Origin: Labrys sp. WJW
Lineage (GTDB): Bacteria > Pseudomonadota > Alphaproteobacteria > Rhizobiales > Labraceae
Assembly (NCBI RefSeq): GCF_001676615.1
Contig: NZ_LYXZ01000001.1
Span: forward strand, 186,001-250,000
Length of the DNA stretch: 64,000 nt
Direction: 5' to 3'
Below the pieces are notes generated by a model. That model saw only the letters and a list, made by a program, of their open reading frames with translations. It had not been told where the DNA came from and did not search any database. Made by a program: the position numbers and the translations under genes. Shown one piece after another: positions 17,627-25,203 of this stretch (position 1 is its first letter; every line of letters starts with the position of its first letter).

Positions 17627-19150
17627 TCAACGTCGATAGGTCGGGGGAGAGTGCTGTTCCGCCAAACCCCGTGCCAGGGGCTTTCTGCCCCTGCGCGCGG
17701 CCATGGCGCGGCTGAGCGCGGCGCTCCCTCTCCGTTCGCCACCGAACAGGAAGATCACGGTCATGACGGCGATCTTGAGGTCCAAAGCGAGGGAAGCATT
17801 GTCGATGTAATATTCATCGAGGGCGTCCTTCTCTTCGCGGGTCACGAGATTGCCGCCATTGACCTGGGCCCAGCCGCTGATGCCGGGCCGCACAGCGAGG
17901 CGCAGCCCGGGATTGGCGGGCTGGTCCGCCGGCAGAAGCGGCCTCGGGCCGATCAAGGACATCTCGCCCGTCAGCACATTCAGCAATTGCGGGATCTCGT
18001 CGAACCGCATCTTCCGGATGAAGCGCCCAATCGGCGACAGGCGCTCGGGCCCGGGAACCACATGCCCCTTGGCATCGTAGGGAGCGTGATAGGTCCGGAA
18101 CTTGTAGATGAAAAAATGCCGACCTCCCCGCCCTACCCGCTGCTGCCAGAAATGCAGGGGGCGCCCCACGTCGAAGAGCACCAGCATGGCGACCAGCAGC
18201 CAGACGGGCGCCAGCAGCACCATGAGGCCAATCGAGGCCACGATGTCGATGACGCGCTTCACGCCGAAATAGCGCCGCAACACGGCTGCGGGATGCTGCT
18301 GCTCATCCCTCACCGCAATCGTGGGCAAGGCCGGTATCCCTGCAGGGCCCTTGGGCATGAGCTCCAGCGCCTGCGCGACGCTCTTGAGCGCGATGCCTCG
18401 GCGATGACACTCTTCCGTGACGAACCGGAGGCTGGCCGTCTCCAGCTGGCCAGGTTCCATGGACAGCCACACCGCGTCAATCGTCACGCCATGCAGGGCA
18501 TATTCGTCGACGATGCGCCCGAGATCGCCCACGCGCCCGGCCACGCGCACGCCGTTGAGCGACCGTCCCGTCGCCGCTGGCCCCTCGTCGAGGACGGACA
18601 TGATCTGCGTGGTGACTGGCGCTTGGCTCTCGATGAGCTTGATCACGAGCCAGGCGAACTGGTCCGTGCCGATCAGGATGACCTTGCGAAGATCGGTGAT
18701 GTTGCGCTTGGCGCTGACCCTGGCGCGCTCGTGGGAAACCAGCCTCGAGAAGACCCGCCCGCCCACCAGGCCCGCGCCCAGGACAAGCGAATAGAGGATC
18801 GGGGTCGAGCGCGGTATGCCGTCGAGCCGCGTGAGCATGAAAAGCACCAAACCGCTGGCGCTGATGGTCAATGCAATCACCGCGCCGATCGCATAGAGAT
18901 CGGGGACCGAAAACGTGTTCTGGATGGCATCTCCGGCACGACAGATGAGCAGGGCCGGAATTGCAAATGCGATCGTAACGAAAACGAAAAGATAGGGACC
19001 CGGAAGGTCGAATGGCATATTCGGCCAGGCGAGGAGCTCAATATCCCGCAACGCCAGCGTCAATATCGGTGCAGCAATCACCCACAATACGTCGAAAAGC
19101 GACAGACGTAATTTACGCGGACTATATGACGTCGGGATTCGGGACCGCAT
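17627..19150 (-). CDS. Polyprenyl-phosphate hexose-1-phosphate transferase (initiating EPS glycosyltransferase)
   Basis: The protein has 507 residues. The N-terminal part has about four membrane spans plus a CoA-binding-like soluble domain (LRKVILIGTDQFAWLVIKLI near 155-174). The C-terminal catalytic domain has KRVIDIVASIGLM, FWQQRVGRGGRHFFIYKFRT, RKMRFDEIPQLLNVLTGEMS, LIGPRPLLPAD and RPGISGWAQVNGGN, the ordered motifs of the WbaP/WcaJ/GumD family. It would move hexose-1-phosphate from a UDP-sugar to undecaprenyl phosphate, starting the EPS repeat unit. The GT4 gene follows after 21 bases. A basic Arg/Lys-rich tail after the catalytic domain is longer than usual. Confidence 0.95.
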   Translation of the reverse strand: MRSRIPTSYSPRKLRLSLFDVLWVIAAPILTLALRDIELLAWPNMPFDLPGPYLFVFVTIAFAIPALLICRAGDAIQNTFSVPDLYAIGAVIALTISASGLVLFMLTRLDGIPRSTPILYSLVLGAGLVGGRVFSRLVSHERARVSAKRNITDLRKVILIGTDQFAWLVIKLIESQAPVTTQIMSVLDEGPAATGRSLNGVRVAGRVGDLGRIVDEYALHGVTIDAVWLSMEPGQLETASLRFVTEECHRRGIALKSVAQALELMPKGPAGIPALPTIAVRDEQQHPAAVLRRYFGVKRVIDIVASIGLMVLLAPVWLLVAMLVLFDVGRPLHFWQQRVGRGGRHFFIYKFRTYHAPYDAKGHVVPGPERLSPIGRFIRKMRFDEIPQLLNVLTGEMSLIGPRPLLPADQPANPGLRLAVRPGISGWAQVNGGNLVTREEKDALDEYYIDNASLALDLKIAVMTVIFLFGGERRGSAALSRAMAARRGRKPLARGLAEQHSPPTYRR

Positions 19151-19308
19151 TCAACGCTCCTTACAGGCCCAGAATAAATATGACTGTAGCAACGTCAAGC
19201 TGCCAACCCGTAAACAGGGTTGCCAGTTCCGAGGCGATCCGAACGAGCCATTGCAATCCCTGGATTGCGGCCGCCGAATGTGTTGCCGGGCAATCGGAAA
19301 GCCTTTCC

Positions 19309-20058
19309 TCATGGCGTGGCGCTCAAAAAGCGCCGGCCTGCCTCTTCCAGCACGACTGCGGTGAGGCGGGAGGTTGCAAAGGCCCCCGTGTCGACATTGA
19401 TCCGATTGGCGTGCATTTCCGGCTCGGAGACGGGCGAATGGCCGTGCACTACGATCTTGCCGAAGCTGCCTTCGAAGTTCAGGAATTCGTCCCGGATCCA
19501 TAGAAGGTCTTCGTCTGCCTGACGGTCCAGGCCAACACGCGGCTTCACCCCGGCGTGGCAGAAGAAATAGTCGCCGCAACCATGGTTCAGGGGCAATTCT
19601 TCCAGGAATCGCCGATGGGCGGCAGGCAGCTTTGCGGCGAATTGCTCGCGGGCCTGGCGATAGCCACGCCCGCGCAAGGCCTCGCTGACATCGACCCCGT
19701 AGGAATGCAGCGTTTCCAGGCCGCCCAACCCGCGCCAGCGATCGAGAACCGAGGGATCATCGAGAAAGGACAGCAGCAGATCCTCGTGGTTGCCACGCAA
19801 GGCTTTGATGGCAACGCCAAACCGGCGGGAGGACAAATGCTCGATCACGCCGGCAGAGTCAGGACCCCTGTCGACATAGTCCCCCAGAAAAACCACCAGA
19901 GGTTCGGTGATACCGCCGCCGAGGTCGACCAGGATCCGCTGTTCCATCCGCAGCAGCAGGTCCCGGCGGCCATGAATGTCACCAACGGCATAAATTCTCG
20001 TTCCAGGCGGGACAGTCGACACGCCTTCTCCCTTTGGCAACGCCACCATCGATGCCAT
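19309..20058 (-). CDS. PPP-type serine/threonine phosphatase / metallophosphoesterase
   Basis: This 249-residue calcineurin-like phosphoesterase has the PPP motifs in order: VGDIHGR (25-31), LGDYVDRGPDS (58-68), LRGNHE (89-94), and CHAGV (near 172) and HGHS (near 206) as the later metal-binding histidines. It is soluble and uses two metals. Such genes recur beside EPS loci and could dephosphorylate proteins. The tyrosine kinase at 25204 is a conceivable partner, though PPP enzymes favour Ser/Thr. It is divergent from the export lipoprotein, with a 198-base shared upstream region that has no strong promoter I can point to. Confidence 0.92.
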   Translation of the reverse strand: MASMVALPKGEGVSTVPPGTRIYAVGDIHGRRDLLLRMEQRILVDLGGGITEPLVVFLGDYVDRGPDSAGVIEHLSSRRFGVAIKALRGNHEDLLLSFLDDPSVLDRWRGLGGLETLHSYGVDVSEALRGRGYRQAREQFAAKLPAAHRRFLEELPLNHGCGDYFFCHAGVKPRVGLDRQADEDLLWIRDEFLNFEGSFGKIVVHGHSPVSEPEMHANRINVDTGAFATSRLTAVVLEEAGRRFLSATP

Positions 20059-20256
20059 GAACTATAATCAAATGGCGCGAAGATTACGCTCGATGCTTGA
20101 GCTATCAACACCCTTCTTCATCACGCGAGTGAATTTGTTCATTAAGCAAACGAAATAAAGCACGAGGCGAACAGGAGAAATTATTGGACAAAAAAACGCA
20201 CTTACGCCTATCGTTACGTTGTCTCTAGATCCGATCTCAGGCGCGAGGGGTTGTGG

Positions 20257-20856
20257 GTGTCGCGTATGGGTATTCAAGCGAGGCCGTTTTCGGCCCTCAT
20301 TCTGGTTTTCTGCCTGTTGCTCGCGTCCTGTGCAAACGACACGGTCGGCGTTGCCTCGAAAGCCGACCAGGAAGCCCTCATCCAGAAAGCAGCGGTCGCA
20401 GCCCCGAACATTCAGGCCGGCGACAAGATCAGGGTCACAGTTTTCGGGGAAGACCGACTCACCGGAGAATACCAGGTCGATCCGGCCGGCTTCGTCTCCC
20501 TGCCGCTCGCAGGCACCGTGAAGGCGGCGGGCCTGAGCAAGCAGCAGATGGAAAAGACGCTCGCCTCCAAATTCAGCGGCGAATATCTGCGTGATCCCAA
20601 GGTCACCGTAGACCTCGCCAGCTTCAGGCCTTTCTATATCCTTGGAGAGGTCAACAAGCCCGGGGAATATGACTACAAGAGCGGCTTGAATATCGTAAGC
20701 GCCCTGGCCGTGGCTGGCGGCACGACCTACAGGGCCAGTACCTCCAATATCGATATCCAGCATGTCGGCGAAACCGGGTTCAAGAAATACCCGATTTCAT
20801 CGAACATTCCCGTTCTGCCGGGCGATCTTATCCGCGTCCCCATGCGTTACTTCTAG
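20257..20856 (+). CDS. Polysaccharide export outer-membrane lipoprotein (Wza/GumB-like)
   Basis: This protein of about 199 residues has a lipoprotein signal ending in the lipobox LASC, with Cys25 as the expected lipidated residue. A polysaccharide-export domain (NIQAGDKIRVTVFGEDRLTG, then VDPAGFVSLPLAGTV) and a single SLBB domain (FYILGEVNKPGEYDYKSG) follow. It would form the periplasmic and outer-membrane part of the EPS channel. The start is set at GTG 20257 because GAGGGG lies six bases upstream; ATG 20266 would remove three residues. It is shorter than E. coli Wza, as is usual for rhizobial and xanthomonad forms lacking the C-terminal helix. The beta-barrel gene 29 bases downstream may supply the outer-membrane pore. 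Confidence 0.93.
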   Translation: MSRMGIQARPFSALILVFCLLLASCANDTVGVASKADQEALIQKAAVAAPNIQAGDKIRVTVFGEDRLTGEYQVDPAGFVSLPLAGTVKAAGLSKQQMEKTLASKFSGEYLRDPKVTVDLASFRPFYILGEVNKPGEYDYKSGLNIVSALAVAGGTTYRASTSNIDIQHVGETGFKKYPISSNIPVLPGDLIRVPMRYF

Positions 20857-20885
20857 CCGCTTGAACCTGACAACCAGGGGTATTG

Positions 20886-22244
20886 ATGCCGCGTACAACG
20901 TCACTGGTTTTCCTGGTATCGGTGACGACGCTCATCCCGGGCTTCGGCCTGCAGCCCGCATGGGCGCTTGACGCCACGCCAAGCCAGGCAACGACCGAGA
21001 CCCTGGGCATCACCGCCAATCCCAGCTTCGTCGAGGGGCTGCCCTTCGGCGGCTGGCTGGTCTATCCATCCCTGTTCCTCGGCGCTGTCTATAACGACAA
21101 TATCGACGGCCAGGACCGACACCGCCAATCGTCCCTAGGGTTGCAGATCCAACCGCGCCTGGATGCGGCATGGGAAGATGGCATTCATCGCCTCGCCCTC
21201 TATGCCAATGGTGATTTCCAGCTCTACCCGTCGCATCAGGACAGCAGCCGTATCACCGCCAAGGTCGGAGCGGCCTGGACCTATTCGCCCTTGCCGGACC
21301 TCACCATCCGGCTGCACGGCGATTTCAGCCGCGCCAACGGCATGTTCAGCCCGGGGTTCTGGTCATCGCCCTACCAGACCTGGCAGCGGCCGGGCGCCGT
21401 GCTCACCGATTCCTCGGTTTTCACCAACACCTATGAGGCCGGTATCGCGGTCGAAAAGAAGGTGACCGATCAAACCTCCATCCGCCTGTCCGGCGGCGTC
21501 ATCTATGCCAGCTTCGATCGCCCCGACGACAGGGCTGCGGCAAAGAGCGGCTTCCCCACCCCGTTAAATGGCACGGACTATTATGTGGCGCTTCGCGCCA
21601 CCACCATGCTGACCCCGCAGATCTACGCCTTCATCGAAGGGGGCGCCGATTTCCATCGGTATGACAGGAACGTCAAGGGCGATTCCGTCTACCATGTGAC
21701 GGCTGGCCTCGGCTCGGAGCTGATCCGGCTTGTCCGCGGCGAAATCTATGTGGGTTACCAGGCCCGCGACGGATCGCGCCGCATTTCCGGCTCGACGAAC
21801 CAGCCGGCATTCGGCGGGCGAATTTCATACTATCCCACGCAATACATCACCATTGCCGCTTCGGTCGATCAGTCGCTCTCCTTCTCGCAGACCCCCGTCC
21901 TCCTTCCCTCGGGCAATGGTGGCGTCACGCAGGCCATGCAATCGGCTTCCGGCCGGACATTCCAGTCCCGGATCCAGGTCGACTACGCCCTGTCCCAGCT
22001 CTGGTCTGCCTATGTCCAGGGCGGCTATGGCCAGACACGCTACAACGCCATCTCCAATCTCACCCAAACACAGGTCTGGTCGGCCGGCGCGGGGCTTCGC
22101 TATGATCTGTGGCGCAATATGGCGCTCACCCTTGAATACCAGTTCAACCGCTCCAACTCGAAATACAGGCAAGCAGCGCTTTTCAATTCCACCAGCTCGT
22201 TCAACCAGAACGTCGTTTCAGTCGGATTGACTTATCATTACTAG
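20886..22244 (+). CDS. Outer-membrane beta-barrel protein of an EPS locus
   Basis: This 452-residue secreted protein has a signal peptide ending near AWA (about residue 29). The rest is rich in alternating aromatic and polar strands such as RLALYANGDFQLYPSHQD and GEIYVGYQARDGSRRI, and it ends in an aromatic residue (SVGLTYHY), as outer-membrane barrels do. The profile fits the putative beta-barrel porin type often encoded beside wza/gumB genes (BBP2-like). It probably lines or assists the outer-membrane route for the polymer. AGGGG precedes ATG 20886. Function is inferred from fold and neighbours. Confidence 0.85.
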   Translation: MPRTTSLVFLVSVTTLIPGFGLQPAWALDATPSQATTETLGITANPSFVEGLPFGGWLVYPSLFLGAVYNDNIDGQDRHRQSSLGLQIQPRLDAAWEDGIHRLALYANGDFQLYPSHQDSSRITAKVGAAWTYSPLPDLTIRLHGDFSRANGMFSPGFWSSPYQTWQRPGAVLTDSSVFTNTYEAGIAVEKKVTDQTSIRLSGGVIYASFDRPDDRAAAKSGFPTPLNGTDYYVALRATTMLTPQIYAFIEGGADFHRYDRNVKGDSVYHVTAGLGSELIRLVRGEIYVGYQARDGSRRISGSTNQPAFGGRISYYPTQYITIAASVDQSLSFSQTPVLLPSGNGGVTQAMQSASGRTFQSRIQVDYALSQLWSAYVQGGYGQTRYNAISNLTQTQVWSAGAGLRYDLWRNMALTLEYQFNRSNSKYRQAALFNSTSSFNQNVVSVGLTYHY

Positions 22245-22257
22245 GGAGCCCTCAACC

Positions 22258-22935
22258 ATGCTGGCGAGGCTCACGCTGCCAATTCTGACCTGCTTGTGGC
22301 TCGTCACGGCTGCCCAGGCACAATCGACCCCGGCGCCGGCCTGCGTTTCCGAAACGGATCCGCTTGGCTGCGAACAGGCGCAGGAAAACCTGAAGCCGGA
22401 GATGCTCGGGCTGCTTTCAGCCAATCCCCATGGCGGGCAGCTCCTGGAGGGAATCGCCTATCGAATGGCCGTCGCCCAGCCTGAACAGGCGTTCGCGCTG
22501 ATCGCCTTGGCCAACCGCTCCAATCCCGAGCAAATGGCGGCCATCGCCCGCGGCCTGTTGCATGCCTTCGACGAATTGGCGCAATCCAGTCCGCAGTGCC
22601 GCGCCGGATGCATGGACCGGCTGCAGAAGATCATGACGCTGCGTCGTCTCAAGCCGATGGCCACCCGTTCCGCACGCCAAGAAAAGTGCCTCCCGGGAAA
22701 GGTCGGCGTCAAACCCTATCCGCTGACCTGCGGCACGCCCGTCAGGGCCGCGATGCAATGCGCCAACCAGACGCTCACCTCCCTGCTGACAGCCCTTGCC
22801 CGCCAGCAATTCGCAGCACTCGCCACAGCCTCGGGCAGCCCGAATGGTTGTTTTGCGCCCGTCTATCAAAGCCCCCACAACGCCGCGGGCTGGACCTCCT
22901 CGGTCCCCACCGGCCTGCCGATAAGTCGAAATTGA
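22258..22935 (+). CDS. Hypothetical secreted Cys-rich protein
   Basis: I do not recognise this 225-residue protein. It has a clear signal peptide (LARLTLPILTCLWLVTAAQA, cleaved near 22) and about ten cysteines in the mature chain (ACVSET, LGCEQA, QCRAGCMD, KCLPGK, LTCGT, MQCANQ, NGCFAP), consistent with periplasmic disulfides. GGGAG lies about nine bases upstream of the ATG. It sits 13 bases after the beta-barrel gene, so it belongs to the same export operon and may be a periplasmic accessory. Confidence 0.7.
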   Translation: MLARLTLPILTCLWLVTAAQAQSTPAPACVSETDPLGCEQAQENLKPEMLGLLSANPHGGQLLEGIAYRMAVAQPEQAFALIALANRSNPEQMAAIARGLLHAFDELAQSSPQCRAGCMDRLQKIMTLRRLKPMATRSARQEKCLPGKVGVKPYPLTCGTPVRAAMQCANQTLTSLLTALARQQFAALATASGSPNGCFAPVYQSPHNAAGWTSSVPTGLPISRN

Positions 22936-23062
22936 TGGTTGCCAGATTCGGTCATTTCCGCGAGCCTGGGCTCATGTTGTTCAGTAGCGATGCGTTTGCA
23001 AAATCGGGAAGCGTCATCGAAGGGGCGCAGCCCTGGAACAGCCCCCTGTACCGGTTGCAATC

Positions 23063-23599
23063 ATGAGCATTGCCCTATCCTGCCTGCTTCAGGCCAATGC
23101 AAACGGGCAGCGCTGGTATGTCGTGCAGACACGCGCCCGCTCGGAGGAGACTGCGCGCTTCAATCTGGAAGCGCAGGGCTTCGAGGTCTTCCTGCCGCGC
23201 ACGCAGCGTACCGTCCTGCATGCGCGCAAGCGCCGGATCGCCCTCCACGCCCTCTTTCCCGGCTATCTGTTCGTGCGCCTCGATCTGGAACGCGAACGTT
23301 GGCGCTCGATCAACGGCACCATCGGCGTGGTGCAGGTGGTGATGGGCTCCAACCTGCCCCTCCCGGTGCCCGATGGCGTGGTCGAGAGCATCCTGACCTA
23401 TGTCGATGCCGAAGGCATTGCGCGGCTCGACCGCGATCTTGCACAGGGACAGACGGTTCGCGTGAAGCTGGGGCCGTTTACCGAAAGCATCGGCCCGCTG
23501 ATGCGCCTCGATCCCAATGAACGCGCCCGCGTGCTGCTGGAGATCATGGGGCGGGCCGTGGAGATCAATCTGCCCCGGCGAGCGCTGGAGGCAGTTTGA
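23063..23599 (+). CDS. NusG-family transcription antiterminator (RfaH/UpxY-like paralogue)
   Basis: This 178-residue protein has an NGN domain (RWYVVQTRARSEETARFNL at about 17-35, LFPGYLFVRLD near 64-74, SINGTIGVVQVV near 82-93) and a C-terminal KOW domain (GQTVRVKLGPF, then a beta-rich tail). Housekeeping NusG is not expected inside an EPS cluster, and LFPGYLFVRLD plus the GVVQVV wording fit the specialised RfaH/LoaP/UpxY group that lets RNA polymerase read through long polysaccharide operons. The ribosome site is weak. Directly downstream are two hairpins and an ops-like element, a natural target for such a factor. Confidence 0.9.
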   Translation: MSIALSCLLQANANGQRWYVVQTRARSEETARFNLEAQGFEVFLPRTQRTVLHARKRRIALHALFPGYLFVRLDLERERWRSINGTIGVVQVVMGSNLPLPVPDGVVESILTYVDAEGIARLDRDLAQGQTVRVKLGPFTESIGPLMRLDPNERARVLLEIMGRAVEINLPRRALEAV

Positions 23600-23603
23600 T
23601 ACC

Positions 23604-23661
23604 GGCCGGCTTATGCCGGCCACCCGATGTCGGACAGAGGGTGAGACACACCGTTTCACCC
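23604..23661 (+). promoter_or_regulatory. Two-hairpin leader between the NusG-like gene and the polymerase gene
   Basis: GGCCGGC (23604-23610) and GCCGGCC (23615-23621) form a 7-bp GC stem around a TTAT loop, starting four bases after the nusG-like stop. A second hairpin pairs 23639-23647 with 23653-23661 (9 bp including one G-T wobble, 5-base loop). Neither has a T-tract. They could pause polymerase or act as Rho-dependent stop points upstream of the ops-like site. Confidence 0.5.
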
Positions 23662-23665
23662 TAAC

Positions 23666-23676
23666 GGCGGTAGCAT
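23666..23676 (+). promoter_or_regulatory. ops-like element (GGCGGTAGCAT)
   Basis: The sequence GGCGGTAGCAT agrees with the core of the ops pause element recognised by RfaH in enterobacteria (GGCGGTAG followed by a pyrimidine, any base and T). It lies on the coding strand, 67 bases after the NusG-like gene and 39 bases before the preferred start of the polymerase gene. An 8-base core can occur by chance in GC-rich DNA (one antisense copy occurs at 6031), so position is the main support. Confidence 0.45.
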
Positions 23677-23714
23677 GGCAAAAATGGACGACGTTGCGAT
23701 CGAGGCAGGCGGAA

Positions 23715-25151
23715 TTGGCGAGCGGCACGCTTGCGGATGAGCACCTGACGTCTCGTGCTGGGACGACGACTGGCGGTGTCGAGAGGCTTTTCCTGGCGGC
23801 TCTCATCCTCGGCCTTGCCTGGGCTCCGGCCTGGCTCGGCAGCAACCGGGCGATGGCTTGGGGGGTGAACGGCATCCTGTTCCCGGGACTGGTCATCGCC
23901 TACGAACTCACCCGAATCGTCCTGGGTCGGCCCCATGCGGTCGCTGCACGGCACCTCTTGGTACCCATGGGTCTTTTCACTGGCGTAGCCGGCTGGATCC
24001 TCCTGCAGATTTCCCCGGGGATGCCGCCTTCGCTGGCTCATCCCATCTGGCCTCTGGCTGCGCAGGCGCTCGGCGAACCCGTCATCGGCACGATCAGCGT
24101 CGATCCCGGCGCGAGCGCGCTCGGGCTCCTTCGCCTGGTCACCGACGCCAGCGTGTTCTGGCTGGCGCTCCAGCTTTGCCGTTCGGCGCCCCGGGCGCAT
24201 CTGCTGCTCTATGCGGTCATGGCCATCATTGCCGTCTACGCGGCGCTGGGGCTCTACCTTGCGGTCTTCGAGGCTTCGAGGATCCCGTATCTGGACGGCC
24301 CCGCACCCGGCCAGGTGCGATCGACCTTCATCAACCGCAACAGCCTGGCCGCCTATGCCGGCATCGGCGTCATCATCGCCTTGACCCTGTGGCTCAGGGC
24401 GCTGAAGTCCGGAGCAGCCTCGGCGACCGGCCCCGATCCCCGTCAGCGCGGCCATTTCATCCGCCTGATCGCACAGCTCCATTGGGCCGAGATCGGCGCA
24501 GGATTGCTGGCGCTCGCCGCCCTCATGGCGAGCGGTTCACGTGGGGGTGTCATTGCCACGGCGGCAGGCCTCGTCTGCGTGCTGGTCCTGTCGTTCCCAC
24601 GGTCGGACGGATCCATCCTCCAGCGGATTTCCGTGCTCCTCCTGCCCCTGCTGGCTTTGGGCGGCGCCATCGTCTTCATGGGGGACATCGTCTTCGGGCG
24701 TATCGCCACCTCCGGCCTGACCGATACGAGCCGGGCGGCGGTCAACGACATCATGATCCGTTCCCTGCACGATGCCCCCCTGTCGGGTTTTGGCTATGGC
24801 ACCTTTACCGATATTTTTCCCGTCTATCGCGATCAATCCATTTCGACGACTGGCGTATGGGACAAGGCGCACAACACCTATCTCGAGGTTTTACAAGGGC
24901 TTGGCCTCATATTTGGAACCATGTTGATAGGCTTGGTGGCCTGGCTTGTCGGACTTTGCATGGTCGGCGCCTTTCGCCGGCGCCGGCATCGGGCTCCGCT
25001 GGTCTGCGCCATCGGCTCCGGTGCTCTCTTGGGCGTGCATGCGCTCGTCGACTTCAGCCTGCAGATCCAGGCGATCTCGCTGACCTTCATGGCCGTGCTC
25101 GGCGCCGGCGTGTCCCAATGGGCCAGTTCCAGCGTAAACCTGGCGGATTAG
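23715..25151 (+). CDS. Wzy/O-antigen-ligase-family polysaccharide polymerase
   Basis: This integral membrane protein has about 478 residues, a dozen hydrophobic spans and the Wzy_C/O-antigen ligase signature. Its large periplasmic loop is followed by LSGFGYGTFTDIFPVYRDQS and the conserved WDKAHNTYLEVLQGLGLIFG. It would polymerise lipid-linked repeat units at the periplasmic face. The start is uncertain: TTG 23715 has GAGG and AGG nine and five bases upstream, while ATG 23613 lies inside a hairpin loop and lacks a ribosome site. The gene is 52 bases before the Wzz/BY-kinase gene, its expected partner for chain length. Confidence 0.88.
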   Translation: MASGTLADEHLTSRAGTTTGGVERLFLAALILGLAWAPAWLGSNRAMAWGVNGILFPGLVIAYELTRIVLGRPHAVAARHLLVPMGLFTGVAGWILLQISPGMPPSLAHPIWPLAAQALGEPVIGTISVDPGASALGLLRLVTDASVFWLALQLCRSAPRAHLLLYAVMAIIAVYAALGLYLAVFEASRIPYLDGPAPGQVRSTFINRNSLAAYAGIGVIIALTLWLRALKSGAASATGPDPRQRGHFIRLIAQLHWAEIGAGLLALAALMASGSRGGVIATAAGLVCVLVLSFPRSDGSILQRISVLLLPLLALGGAIVFMGDIVFGRIATSGLTDTSRAAVNDIMIRSLHDAPLSGFGYGTFTDIFPVYRDQSISTTGVWDKAHNTYLEVLQGLGLIFGTMLIGLVAWLVGLCMVGAFRRRRHRAPLVCAIGSGALLGVHALVDFSLQIQAISLTFMAVLGAGVSQWASSSVNLAD

Positions 25152-25203
25152 AAACTGTCATGAACTGCAGATGGATCCCTGATCACGATCGGAGCTGCGC
25201 CAG

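Noticed and set aside
23613-23714. ATG 23613 as start of the polymerase
   Set aside because: The ATG lies in the loop of a GC-rich hairpin, lacks a ribosome site, and the added 34 residues have no membrane-protein character; TTG 23715 has a proper ribosome site.
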